From a virus: DNA of 48,490 nucleotides. Shown in pieces: positions 6,157 through 12,733 of the stretch. Each line of letters begins with the position of its first letter. Position 1 is the first letter of the stretch. The stretch is from the IMG/VR virus record IMGVR_UViG_3300013094_000083, positions 1-48,490 of that record. The stretch is one strand, 5' to 3'. Position numbers and translations under genes: made by a program. The notes under the pieces were generated by a model that was given only the letters and a program-made list of their open reading frames with translations, made no database searches and was not told where the DNA came from.

Positions 6157-6609
6157 TTATGCTCTTGCAGCCTCTGTAATCTTTACATAAAAAGATCCAT
6201 CTGCTTTAATAGTTAAAGTATCATCTGATGTTCCACGTTTTGCATTTACTGCAAGTGTATATGGAGTTGTGTTAATATTGTACCAAGATCCGACTAGTGG
6301 GAATAGGTTACTTGTTCTTGACCCGCCGCTATATGTTGTAGAAAATGATTCATGGTTGTAACCAATCTCATTTCCGTTCCAAGTGATATTTGTAAACCAA
6401 TCATCATTACCGCTTCCGTTTACACTTGAAACTGCATAAACTTCAACAAAAATGTCAGCATTGGTAAGTGTTGGTGTAAATGTTTTTGAAACTACTGGAA
6501 CATAAGTGTTAGATGTAATTGCAGCATCTGCCACAAAACTAAAATCGGATGCCTTTAGAATAGTTACTTTTGTTTGCTGTTGTTTGGGTGAACCAAAACG
6601 AATAGACAT
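6157..6609 (-). CDS. beta-rich virion protein
   Basis: 150 residues beginning MSIRFGSPKQQQTKV. Alternating hydrophobic beta strands, aromatic-rich (DWFTNITWNGNEIGY), ending YVKITEAARA. It is separated from the next gene down by one base and from the one above by one base, so it is in a tight virion-gene run. It resembles small head-decoration or fibre domains in composition, but I cannot name it. Confidence 0.55.
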   Translation of the reverse strand: MSIRFGSPKQQQTKVTILKASDFSFVADAAITSNTYVPVVSKTFTPTLTNADIFVEVYAVSSVNGSGNDDWFTNITWNGNEIGYNHESFSTTYSGGSRTSNLFPLVGSWYNINTTPYTLAVNAKRGTSDDTLTIKADGSFYVKITEAARA

Positions 6610-6610
6610 A

Positions 6611-6898
6611 TTAAACCTCCGCTGCTAAGACTGCAACGTTTGGTGTTCCAGCTGATGCGATGGCAAAAAGCTTATCATCTGCAAGAAGATCAAAACTAAC
6701 TGATGCTCCAGGAACTAATGCATATCCGTAAAATGAGCTTGTAACTGTTGAGTCACCCAAAAATACTGTTGCTGAACTGTCTAGGTTCTGTACTGAAATT
6801 GATGCATTGTGCTCGTAAGGAACTTCAGATGCTGAAGGAATACTTACTAGAGTTGCTGTGCTTGAATTTAATGCTACTATTTGATGTGCTATTGCCAT
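6611..6898 (-). CDS. small beta-sandwich virion protein
   Basis: 95 residues: QIVALNSSTATLVSIPS, then NASISVQNLDSSATVFLGDS, then VPGASVSFDLLADDKLFAIA. This pattern, small Ser/Ala/Val strands ending in a 'DKLFAIAS.GTPNVAVL' motif, is common in short phage head or tail accessory proteins. The start has a strong AAGGAGATTAACC site, and an extended -10 promoter (6925-6933) lies just upstream, making this the first gene of the 6.9-3.3 kb virion unit. Confidence 0.6.
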   Translation of the reverse strand: MAIAHQIVALNSSTATLVSIPSASEVPYEHNASISVQNLDSSATVFLGDSTVTSSFYGYALVPGASVSFDLLADDKLFAIASAGTPNVAVLAAEV

Positions 6899-6924
6899 GG
6901 TTAATCTCCTTATTTTATAGTACT

Positions 6925-6933
6925 ATTATATCA
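6925..6933 (-). promoter_or_regulatory. extended -10 promoter (TGATATAAT)
   Basis: TGATATAAT overlapping the stop codon of the HNH gene, 26 bases before the 95-residue virion gene. No good -35. Confidence 0.6.
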
Positions 6934-7368
6934 TTTATCGTTTGTAACGACTTCTACTGCTGGTTCCGTACCCGTCTTTCTGAACCTAAATGTTTCCCAT
7001 AAAGGAGCGGGGATTGAATGGATACCAAAATGTGTCCTATGATGAGCAGCACATAATACTTCCAAATTTCCTGGACTTTCTATCCATTTTTGAAAATCAT
7101 CATCTGATTCAAAATGTAACCCAAATGCTGCCTCTATCTTATGTGGATCCATATTGGCTATCTGACTAAATTCTACAAATGAATGATGAAGTTCTGGTTC
7201 TCCTGAGCATAAATCATCATCAATTATACACTTCCACATTCCCGTCTTTTTTATACGAGCTTTTGCCTGTATAAAATATTTGTAATATGGATCATTTTTT
7301 CGTGGAGCATGATCTGGAATTGATGTAATTAAATGAAGATTTAATGTTTGCTTATGTGCATCTGTCAT
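6931..7368 (-). CDS. HNH endonuclease-like protein
   Basis: 145 residues. HNH-type core: CIIDDDLCSGEPELHHSF (about 46-64) provides the His pair, and SPGNLEVLCAAHHRTHFG (about 107-124) the Asn and terminal His. The spacing is long, with an insert between the two halves. No ribosome site precedes the ATG; TATAAT ends nine bases upstream, suggesting a leaderless or near-leaderless mRNA, or processing from the tRNA transcript. Phage HNH proteins cut DNA as homing nucleases or assist packaging; which applies here is unknown. Confidence 0.7.
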   Translation of the reverse strand: MTDAHKQTLNLHLITSIPDHAPRKNDPYYKYFIQAKARIKKTGMWKCIIDDDLCSGEPELHHSFVEFSQIANMDPHKIEAAFGLHFESDDDFQKWIESPGNLEVLCAAHHRTHFGIHSIPAPLWETFRFRKTGTEPAVEVVTNDK

Positions 7369-7392
7369 GATAAGTTAATTATACATTAATTG

Positions 7393-7472
7393 TGGTGTAT
7401 CTTGGAATCGAACCAAGCATGTCGTTGACGGCGGATTTACAGTCCACTGCCCCACCTTGGGGCTTATACACC
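7393..7472 (-). tRNA. tRNA-Tyr (GTA)
   Basis: Acceptor GGTGTAT/ATACACC, D-stem GCCC/GGGC, anticodon loop CTGTAAA giving GTA, a long variable arm of about 13 bases as expected for a class-II tRNA, T-arm CTTGG TTCGATT CCAAG, discriminator A. Confidence 0.9.
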
Positions 7473-7473
7473 G

Positions 7474-7559
7474 TGGCGGAAAAAGTAGGATTCGAACCTA
7501 CGGTACTTTCGTACGACGATTTAGCAAACCGTTGCAATAGACCACTCTGCCATTTTTCC
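7474..7559 (-). tRNA. tRNA-Ser (GCT), CCA encoded
   Basis: Acceptor GGAAAAA/TTTTTCC, anticodon stem ACGGT/ATCGT with loop TTGCTAA giving GCT, long class-II variable arm, T-arm GTAGG TTCGAAT CCTAC, discriminator G followed by an encoded CCA (7474-7476). Confidence 0.9.
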
Positions 7560-7560
7560 G

Positions 7561-7632
7561 AGCCCCCCGTCAGGATTGAACTGACGACCTTCCGCTTACA
7601 AGGCGGATGCTCTACCACTGAGCTAGGGAGGC
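7561..7632 (-). tRNA. tRNA-Thr (TGT)
   Basis: Acceptor GCCTCCC/GGGGGGC with one wobble, D-stem GCTC/GAGC, anticodon stem TCCGC/GCGGA with loop CTTGTAA giving TGT, T-arm GTCAG TTCAATC CTGAC. It abuts tRNA-Ser with one base between. Confidence 0.9.
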
Positions 7633-7635
7633 GAG

Positions 7636-7706
7636 AGCGGATGATGAGAATCGAACTCACCCCTTCTGCTTGGAAGGCAGAGGCACTACCAATATGCAAC
7701 ATCCGC
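7636..7706 (-). tRNA. tRNA-Gly (TCC)
   Basis: Acceptor GCGGATG/CATCCGC, D-stem GCAT/GTGC, anticodon stem TCTGC/GCAGA with loop CTTCCAA giving TCC, T-arm GTGAG TTCGATT CTCAT, discriminator T, no encoded CCA. Confidence 0.9.
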
Positions 7707-7709
7707 AGG

Positions 7710-7786
7710 GGTTATAGGTGGTGAGCGATTGCCCAGTTAGTTTGTATACGTAACTATAACATCCTAAGTAAGTGCCACCTATAACC
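7710..7786 (-). ncRNA. 77-nt structured RNA closed by a 12-bp stem, not a tRNA
   Basis: Between tRNA-Gly and the next tRNA. A perfect 12-bp closing helix (GGTTATAGGTGG with CCACCTATAACC) encloses one hairpin TAGTT/AACTA with a nine-base loop, and a second TGGGC/GCTCA with loop AATC. The size is tRNA-like but there is no T-loop sequence, no proper anticodon loop, and a closing stem far longer than an acceptor. Could be a decayed or processed tRNA-like RNA, a processing spacer or a new small RNA. Confidence 0.5.
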
Positions 7787-7789
7787 TAG

Positions 7790-7862
7790 TGCTCCTCGTT
7801 GGATTCGAACCAACGCTTTTATCATTTTAAGTGATATGCCTCTACCGCTGGGCTAGAGGAGC
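7790..7862 (-). tRNA. tRNA with Leu anticodon TAA but short variable loop
   Basis: Acceptor GCTCCTC/GAGGAGC, anticodon stem TATCA/TGATA with loop CTTAAAA giving TAA, T-arm GTTGG TTCGAAT CCAAC, discriminator A. The variable loop is only five bases (class I), although bacterial tRNA-Leu normally carries a long arm. The D-stem has three clear pairs. Confidence 0.8.
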
Positions 7863-7868
7863 CTTTTG

Positions 7869-7941
7869 TGCACCAAGTAGGATTCGAACCTACAACATCT
7901 AGTTCCTAAGACTAGCGCCTCTACCGTTGGGCCATTAGTGC
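7869..7941 (-). tRNA. tRNA with Leu anticodon TAG but short variable loop
   Basis: Acceptor GCACTAA/TTGGTGC, anticodon stem CTAGT/ACTAG with loop CTTAGGA giving TAG, T-arm GTAGG TTCGAAT CCTAC, discriminator A, variable loop of five bases. Its D-arm (GCCCAACGGTAGAGGC) is nearly identical to that of the TAA tRNA next door, so the two look like a duplicated pair. Confidence 0.8.
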
Positions 7942-7944
7942 TAG

Positions 7945-8015
7945 CTCCCGATCATGGATTCGAACCACGATAACCGCCTCCAAAGGGCGGGGTCTTGCCG
8001 TTAGACGAATCGGGA
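7945..8015 (-). tRNA. tRNA-Gln (TTG)
   Basis: Acceptor TCCCGAT/ATCGGGA (U1-A72, as in bacterial tRNA-Gln), D-stem GTCT/AGAC, anticodon stem CCGCC/GGCGG with loop CTTTGGA giving TTG, T-arm CGTGG TTCGAAT CCATG, discriminator G. Confidence 0.9.
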
Positions 8016-8018
8016 ATG

Positions 8019-8096
8019 TGGTCCGACAGGCTGGATTTGAACCAGCGATACATACCTTATAAGAGTACTTCCAAAACCAGGCTAGGATACTGTCAG
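8019..8096 (-). tRNA. tRNA-Ile (TAT), CCA encoded
   Basis: Acceptor CTGACAG/CTGTCGG, anticodon stem GTACT/GGTAT with wobbles and loop CTTATAA giving TAT, T-arm GCTGG TTCAAAT CCAGC, discriminator A then encoded CCA (8019-8021). TAT reads ATA, a rare codon in many hosts. Its 5' end overlaps the 3' end of the endonuclease VII-like gene. Confidence 0.85.
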
Positions 8097-8483
8097 TTGT
8101 TTTAAATATTTAATTGTTTCTTTTAAAAGATTTATATCGTCTTTTAAAAGACCTATTGCTGTATTACAATTACTGCATAATACACCCCTTATACATTTTC
8201 CACAAGACCACCCGCCTTCACAACAATTATGGTCATGGTCTATATGTACAGCTTCTGCTTTTTTGCAAATCCAACATTTTCCGTCATGCTTTGACATCAT
8301 ATTGTCATAATACTCTTTTGTTATATGATGCCTACTAAACCTTCTTGGGTCATACCCAAGCTTTTCATTATCCGATTTTCTTTTTTCTCTTCTATACTTA
8401 TTTGCTGCCAGCCTGCACTCGTTGCAAGGTTTTTCCTTGTTTTTGCCGTGGGTTATATATCCTGAATAAGTTCCGCATTCCAT
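8082..8483 (-). CDS. endonuclease VII-like recombination nuclease
   Basis: 133 residues. The N-terminal part has a CNECRLAANKYRREKR motif. The nuclease core spans about 65-115: KCWICKKAEAVHIDHDHNCC then GVLCSNCNTAIGLLKDD. This is the Cys-ligated zinc and HxDHDH/N pattern of recombination endonuclease VII (HNH/His-Me finger), which resolves branched DNA before packaging. TGATATAAT ends seven bases before the ATG with TTGTTA 17 bases further up and no ribosome site, so the mRNA is probably leaderless. The stop lies inside the tRNA-Ile gene. Confidence 0.85.
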   Translation of the reverse strand: MECGTYSGYITHGKNKEKPCNECRLAANKYRREKRKSDNEKLGYDPRRFSRHHITKEYYDNMMSKHDGKCWICKKAEAVHIDHDHNCCEGGWSCGKCIRGVLCSNCNTAIGLLKDDINLLKETIKYLKQLTVS

Positions 8484-8490
8484 GATATAT

Positions 8491-8519
8491 ATTATATCAT
8501 AATTTTTGCATCATAACAA
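8491..8519 (-). promoter_or_regulatory. leaderless promoter of the endonuclease VII-like gene
   Basis: TTGTTA (8514-8519), 17 bases, TATAAT (8491-8496) preceded by TGA (extended -10). Seven bases separate TATAAT from ATG. Confidence 0.65.
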
Positions 8520-8520
8520 A

Positions 8521-8769
8521 TTATACGTGAGCTTGACCTATGAGTTTATTTTCTATTAGCCTATCTCGCTCATCAACAATTTCATAAGCAAATTCTTTTA
8601 ATGCTTTTTCATTTTTTTGATAATGATGACCACAAAACATTAATTCTCCTGTGACACCTTTAACCAAAACATAAGCTTGTGCTGCACATGCATCACAACG
8701 ATCAATGGCTTTTAAGATATATTCTTTTTGTTCTGAAATTTCTTCTGTCTTTTCCGCCATCATATTCAT
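8521..8769 (-). CDS. small zinc-binding hypothetical protein
   Basis: 82 residues. A likely metal site is CDACAAQAY, then FCGHHYQKNE (C-x2-C ... C-x-H-H), followed by a charged helix. This short treble-clef-like protein type is frequent in actinobacteria and their phages, but no role is known. GGAG lies seven bases before the ATG, with TATAAT overlapping the same stretch, so it can be read both from the upstream transcript and possibly from its own start. Confidence 0.6.
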   Translation of the reverse strand: MNMMAEKTEEISEQKEYILKAIDRCDACAAQAYVLVKGVTGELMFCGHHYQKNEKALKEFAYEIVDERDRLIENKLIGQAHV

Positions 8770-8809
8770 AATTATACTCCTATGTTTGTTTGGTTAATAA
8801 TTTATCTAG

Positions 8810-8883
8810 CTGGTCTGGTAAGACTCGAACTTACAACATCTCCGTTAACAGCGGAGTGCAACTGCCAATTGTGCTACAGACCA
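8810..8883 (-). tRNA. tRNA-Asn (GTT)
   Basis: Acceptor TGGTCTG/CAGACCA, D-stem GCAC.../...TTGC, anticodon stem CTCCG/CGGAG with loop CTGTTAA giving GTT, T-arm GTAAG TTCGAGT CTTAC, discriminator G. It has its own promoter (8894-8923). Confidence 0.9.
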
Positions 8884-8891
8884 TTGTAACC

Positions 8892-9179
8892 CTATTCTAC
8901 CTTACCGAAAGGGTTCTTGTCAATCATTTTCAATAAATCTTCAGGGCTATTAATCATGCGACGTTGTGCTTCAAATTTTCCAAGCTCAACCATTTCTTCT
9001 GCAAGAGTACGCATCATATCATATAATCCTGCAGCATAACGCTTATGCTTTGTATCTGCTGCATCAATTTCACTTCTCATACTAACTACAGACTTTGTAA
9101 AATATTCACAAAGTGCAGTTAAACTGATATAAATATCATCTTCATCTTCAATAGTTTTAATCGTTCCGTTTGCTAACAT
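8892..9179 (-). CDS. helical hypothetical protein
   Basis: 95 residues, acidic and predicted mostly helical (YISLTALCEYFTKSVVSM, then MMRTLAEEMVELGKFEAQRR), with no recognised domain. GGATAATAA precedes the ATG. A TTGACA-17-TAAACT promoter (9208-9236) lies in the tail of the large-terminase gene, so it can be transcribed separately. The 3' end carries the promoter for tRNA-Asn. Confidence 0.6.
   Translation of the reverse strand: MLANGTIKTIEDEDDIYISLTALCEYFTKSVVSMRSEIDAADTKHKRYAAGLYDMMRTLAEEMVELGKFEAQRRMINSPEDLLKMIDKNPFGKVE
8894..8923 (-). promoter_or_regulatory. promoter of tRNA-Asn
   Basis: TTGACA (8918-8923), 18 bases, TAGAAT (8894-8899), located in the last codons of the preceding gene; predicted start just before the tRNA 5' end. 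Confidence 0.65.
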
Positions 9180-9207
9180 TTATTATCCTTTGTTTGTTGT
9201 TGGTGAC

Positions 9208-9236
9208 AGTTTACTATAATATTCTGAAGTTGTCAA
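9208..9236 (-). promoter_or_regulatory. promoter after the large terminase
   Basis: TTGACA (9231-9236), 17 bases, TAAACT (9208-9213), overlapping the terminase stop and followed by the 95-residue gene. Confidence 0.55.
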
Positions 9237-11055
9237 CTATATCTTTGTATTCCCCGTCTTCATCATCAAAGAAATCTCTAATATCTTGTGGCATTGTTTT
9301 TCTTTCAGGCATACGGATTGTATTCTTCATTCTTGCATCCGATTCCGCCTTTAATTGTGCCAATTCCCCCGCAAATACACCAGAATAAGTATAGATTTCT
9401 ACTTCTTTATCTTGATCTGGTGGTGTCAAGGATATAGCATTGAATACAGCTCCACAAACGGCGTCTGAGAGGTCTTTAGAGCCTTTTCTAGGGTGGTCTA
9501 CCTTGTCCTTCATAATGCGTAGCTGAAGCAATTCATCAATCAACAATTGAATATGTGGACCATGTAATCTCTCTTCAGTTAAAGTAAGAGACATATCCTC
9601 ATAATGCTTTTTTGCTACAGATAAAATTTCTGTTTTAATCCCATGAACACCAAGTTGTTGCATCATATCGTGTGAGTTCCAGCGGTCAAATGTAACAAGT
9701 TTAAGATTAAACCCTTTATCCCGCACACTTGTAATATAATCTTTTACTTCTGTAAAATCAACAGATCTAGAAGCTGTAGGAGTCCAATATCTTACAGCAT
9801 CAACCACAATTCTAGGAGCTGCCTGCTTGTAATTTTCACCAATCTTCATGGTTACCCAGCCATCCACGTGGGCTAGTGCTACTGCACAATGGTCATGCTT
9901 TTGTGCTAAGTCCACATGCATAAAATACTTAATGTCTTCTTTTGGTGTAAAGTCATCATCAAATCTTCCATATGAATCAACATTTAATTTAGGATTGCTA
10001 AATGCTTTTTCAATTACTAAACGGTTTTTAAAGAATGCATCCGTTGCGTCTGGTGGCATACATGCAAAACGAGACAATGCATCTGTTGGATCTGTATAAA
10101 AGTCAATTGTAAAATCTTCAATCTTACGTGTCGGGTTAATATCCCAGGTTGGTCTCTTTAATGCATACACTCTAGGCACTTTATAAGAAACAATATGATC
10201 TTCTTCCCATTCAATTTCAAATTCATTACCATCAGTTCCATCAGGAAGATCGGGATCTACTTTAAATTTATTATGACGAAGAACAGTTTCCTTTTCCGCC
10301 ACAACTTCATTATATCTTTGCTGAATATAGTCATTCTTAAAACGTGGGAATGAAAGTAAAATTACTTTTCCAAAGTCTGGAAAACGTGAGTTAACAGATG
10401 CACGATACATCTTATAAATTGATGATGCAGTTTTAGCTTGTTCATGACCTGAAGTTGATTGCAATTCAAATCCTGAGATCTCATCAAGAATAACTACAAG
10501 AACGTTATAACCTTCCCATGCTTCACGCTCTGAGTGACCTGAGTGAACTGTAACTGATTTATCAAACTCAACCATATTTGCCTTAGCAACATATCTTCCT
10601 TGAAACCAAGGTGACTTTTCAATACGTTGATTAAATCCTTTAAAGAAAACTCGGTTAGCTTGAATAGCGTTAATAGCAATGTTAATAATATCAATAGCAT
10701 CGCCTGGTGGTTTACCAAAATATCTGGCGGGATCTGCAAGACATAAAAGCAAATGCACCATATATGCACAAGCAATAGTAGATGTATAGTCTTTTCCAGA
10801 ACCCTTACCTAGTTGTAAAATAACTTCATTACATGTTTGCTTCCAAATCTTCTCTCCTTCAACTTCACCATATATATTGTGTAATGTTTCACGCTTGTAG
10901 ATTTGAGTGGATGCTTTAATCATTGTATATTGTAATTCAGACAATGGCGGAAGGCCCAAATACTTTTTATCTGTTACAAATTGCTCCAAAGTTGCTGGAG
11001 TTTCATCAAATTCATCACCTTGTAATGCATCTAAAAATACATTAAAATCAGTCAC
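9214..11055 (-). CDS. terL: terminase large subunit
   Basis: 613 residues, a normal TerL length. ATPase half: Walker A variant LGKGSGKDYTS (about 83), Walker B VVILDEISGF (about 190), a coupling segment FPRFKND. Nuclease half (RNase H-like): FMHVDLAQKHDHCAVALAHV (about 380), FDRWNSHDM (about 450) and a late Asp in KDLSDAVCGAVFNA (about 550). It packages DNA into the prohead and cuts it. The start overlaps the small-subunit stop by eight bases. Unusually, it lies about 37 kb from the capsid gene, on the far side of the replication block. Confidence 0.95.
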   Translation of the reverse strand: MTDFNVFLDALQGDEFDETPATLEQFVTDKKYLGLPPLSELQYTMIKASTQIYKRETLHNIYGEVEGEKIWKQTCNEVILQLGKGSGKDYTSTIACAYMVHLLLCLADPARYFGKPPGDAIDIINIAINAIQANRVFFKGFNQRIEKSPWFQGRYVAKANMVEFDKSVTVHSGHSEREAWEGYNVLVVILDEISGFELQSTSGHEQAKTASSIYKMYRASVNSRFPDFGKVILLSFPRFKNDYIQQRYNEVVAEKETVLRHNKFKVDPDLPDGTDGNEFEIEWEEDHIVSYKVPRVYALKRPTWDINPTRKIEDFTIDFYTDPTDALSRFACMPPDATDAFFKNRLVIEKAFSNPKLNVDSYGRFDDDFTPKEDIKYFMHVDLAQKHDHCAVALAHVDGWVTMKIGENYKQAAPRIVVDAVRYWTPTASRSVDFTEVKDYITSVRDKGFNLKLVTFDRWNSHDMMQQLGVHGIKTEILSVAKKHYEDMSLTLTEERLHGPHIQLLIDELLQLRIMKDKVDHPRKGSKDLSDAVCGAVFNAISLTPPDQDKEVEIYTYSGVFAGELAQLKAESDARMKNTIRMPERKTMPQDIRDFFDDEDGEYKDIVDNFRIL

Positions 11056-11578
11056 TTATTACAACTGCCTCTACTTGCCCAGTGACTTCTGACAATCTTC
11101 TTGATACTTCCCACTTGCAATGTTCACAAGATGAAGTTACATCTCTAAGAATACTGATAAGGACTTCTTGCTTTCTTTCTGATTCTAGAATTTGATCAGC
11201 CATATCATTGTTCTCCAAGACTCCCGCCTTGTTTAACATATCAATTCTTTTAGCTTCAATATCAGCAATAAGTTTAAGAGATTGGGCTTTTACATTTAAT
11301 GCATCTTGCATATCTGCTTGCTCTACTGTACGCCATGCTTCTTTAATAAGCATGTTGTAATGCTCATCCGCTCCCGCCAAAGCTTCTCTAGCACGAGCTT
11401 TTATGGCACTGTTATCTTGTACCAGTTCTTTCCAAGTCTGAATATGGCTATCAACTTGAACACGAGTCAAATCAAGTGTACGTGCAATTGCAGCAGGAGT
11501 GCCACCTTTCAGCAACTCCTCAACAACCTTGTTCATCTGGTCAAATTTGCCAGCTACTTCTAACTCGTTATCTGCCAT
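11048..11578 (-). CDS. terS: probable terminase small subunit
   Basis: 176 residues. An N-terminal helix-turn-helix (about 18-48: ELLKGGTPAAIARTLDLTRV) fits the DNA-binding end of TerS, followed by long amphipathic helices for oligomerisation and a C-terminal segment with one Cys pair (SSCEHCKW). Position directly before terL with an eight-base overlap is the main evidence. TerS selects the packaging site on the phage DNA. Confidence 0.75.
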   Translation of the reverse strand: MADNELEVAGKFDQMNKVVEELLKGGTPAAIARTLDLTRVQVDSHIQTWKELVQDNSAIKARAREALAGADEHYNMLIKEAWRTVEQADMQDALNVKAQSLKLIADIEAKRIDMLNKAGVLENNDMADQILESERKQEVLISILRDVTSSCEHCKWEVSRRLSEVTGQVEAVVISD

Positions 11579-11750
11579 TATCGGTTTTATAGAAACCTGA
11601 TCCTTTGAACTGAATCCCCGCAGGGGTATAAACTCTTGTCATATTATAACCACAGCTTGGACATGGCGGGATGACTTCTGGATCAGAAAATGATCTAGTT
11701 ACTTCCTCTGTTCTATCACACTCAATACAAGTGTAGTCATATTTTGGCAT
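11568..11750 (-). CDS. FmdB-type zinc ribbon protein
   Basis: 60 residues. MPKYDYTCIECDRTEE, then PPCPSCGYNMTRVY, then KGSGFYKTDNGR match the small CxxC/CxxC 'FmdB' family; the two CxxC pairs bind one zinc. Bacterial members are called putative regulators, but the function is unproved. A TTGACA-18-TATAAT promoter ends five bases before ATG, and AAGGAG also lies upstream, so it could be translated from both leaderless and long mRNAs. Overlaps the small terminase gene by 11 bases. Confidence 0.8.
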   Translation of the reverse strand: MPKYDYTCIECDRTEEVTRSFSDPEVIPPCPSCGYNMTRVYTPAGIQFKGSGFYKTDNGR

Positions 11751-11755
11751 ACTTA

Positions 11756-11785
11756 ATTATACTCCTTCATACCCATTCTTGTCAA
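11756..11785 (-). promoter_or_regulatory. consensus promoter at the FmdB/terminase unit
   Basis: TTGACA (11780-11785), 18 bases, TATAAT (11756-11761), within the last codons of the NMAD1-like gene. Points to the FmdB-like and terminase genes. Confidence 0.7.
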
Positions 11786-12071
11786 TGGCAACTTTAAGTA
11801 AGATTAAATAACCAATCAAATCATCAATATCATTATCGCCAGCAAAGCCCTGATTATTTTTAATTCTATTAAGCTTGTCATCAATTCTAACTTTGATCTG
11901 CTCAATACTATCTGATTGTGCAAAGATTCTATTTGGGGAAATGGCAGAGTCTCCGTAAGATATATTCTTATCAATAAGCATTCTTGCTACATCCATGCAC
12001 TTGTTTAAAATTCTGTAACCCGACGGTGCATTTACTGCATGAAGATATAAATCATCATAAACTTTAGACAC
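11757..12071 (-). CDS. NMAD1/DUF1599-like protein
   Basis: 104 residues. The core NISYGDSAISPNRIF, then EQIKVRIDDKLNRIKN, then DDLIGYLILLKVAI matches my memory of the DUF1599 / nucleotide-modification-associated domain 1 pattern of small helical phage proteins. That family was linked to DNA base modification from gene neighbourhoods, not from biochemistry. The GTG start overlaps the nucleotidyltransferase stop by one base (TAGTG), so the two are coupled. The assignment is by motif only. Confidence 0.65.
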   Translation of the reverse strand: MSKVYDDLYLHAVNAPSGYRILNKCMDVARMLIDKNISYGDSAISPNRIFAQSDSIEQIKVRIDDKLNRIKNNQGFAGDNDIDDLIGYLILLKVAIDKNGYEGV

Positions 12072-12733
12072 TAAAGTTCCTCTCTATATAACATTTTAAG
12101 ACCGTTTACAGTACCGATATCTAGATACTTACCCTTAGCGATTACCGCCTTTACATCTTTTCCTTCATTAACCCAGTCCATTATCTGAACGCCTGGATTT
12201 GGCAATTCTTCATCAATATAAACATTTTGTATTGACATTGCACCCCACATATAAGGATACTCACAATCTTTATTCTTGTCAAGAGCATCAATAACATTAC
12301 CAAATTCATTAAACTTAATTTGACCTACCCGCCCCATTAAATCTTTGTGACAATCAAAAGCTGCCAAAGTGACATCTGCTTTTGATTCAGCTAACTGTCT
12401 ATAGAATTCTCCATCGGATCCTGGCATGTAAGTATCAGGCATACCAATTATATATTTAGATTCTGGATTTACCATCATTTTTAATAATGCATCAGACATT
12501 GTTGATGGCTCAATCTCATAAACAACAGCTTCGGGTGGCAGATCCATTTGATTTACAATTGGAAGCCATGTTTTTCTTGTAGATATTTTAACAATATCGC
12601 ATACCTTTAACATTTGCTCCACATGCCATTGAAGCATGTTTTGATTATCTGTTAATGGTAAACAAAACTTTGGAATCCCGCCAAGTCTTGAAGCACTACC
12701 CGAAGCTGGTAGTAATCCTATTATAGCTGCCAA
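12071..12733 (-). CDS. sugar-phosphate nucleotidyltransferase
   Basis: 220 residues. N-terminal signature LLPASGSASRLGGIPKFCLP is the G-x-G-x-R-x-PK-type NTP-binding loop of nucleotidyltransferases (GlmU/RfbA/IspD fold). A metal-binding Asp occurs in IIGMPDTYMPG (about 99). A single domain with no acyltransferase repeats. It would make an NDP-sugar from a sugar phosphate. It lies next to a GT2 glycosyltransferase (13-base overlap), so donor synthesis and transfer are probably linked. Confidence 0.85.
   Translation of the reverse strand: MAAIIGLLPASGSASRLGGIPKFCLPLTDNQNMLQWHVEQMLKVCDIVKISTRKTWLPIVNQMDLPPEAVVYEIEPSTMSDALLKMMVNPESKYIIGMPDTYMPGSDGEFYRQLAESKADVTLAAFDCHKDLMGRVGQIKFNEFGNVIDALDKNKDCEYPYMWGAMSIQNVYIDEELPNPGVQIMDWVNEGKDVKAVIAKGKYLDIGTVNGLKMLYREEL

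Noticed and set aside
7392-7724. Long open frames over the tRNA cluster on both strands
   Set aside because: The region is fully explained by tRNA genes; the frames run through tRNA sequence and have no ribosome site.
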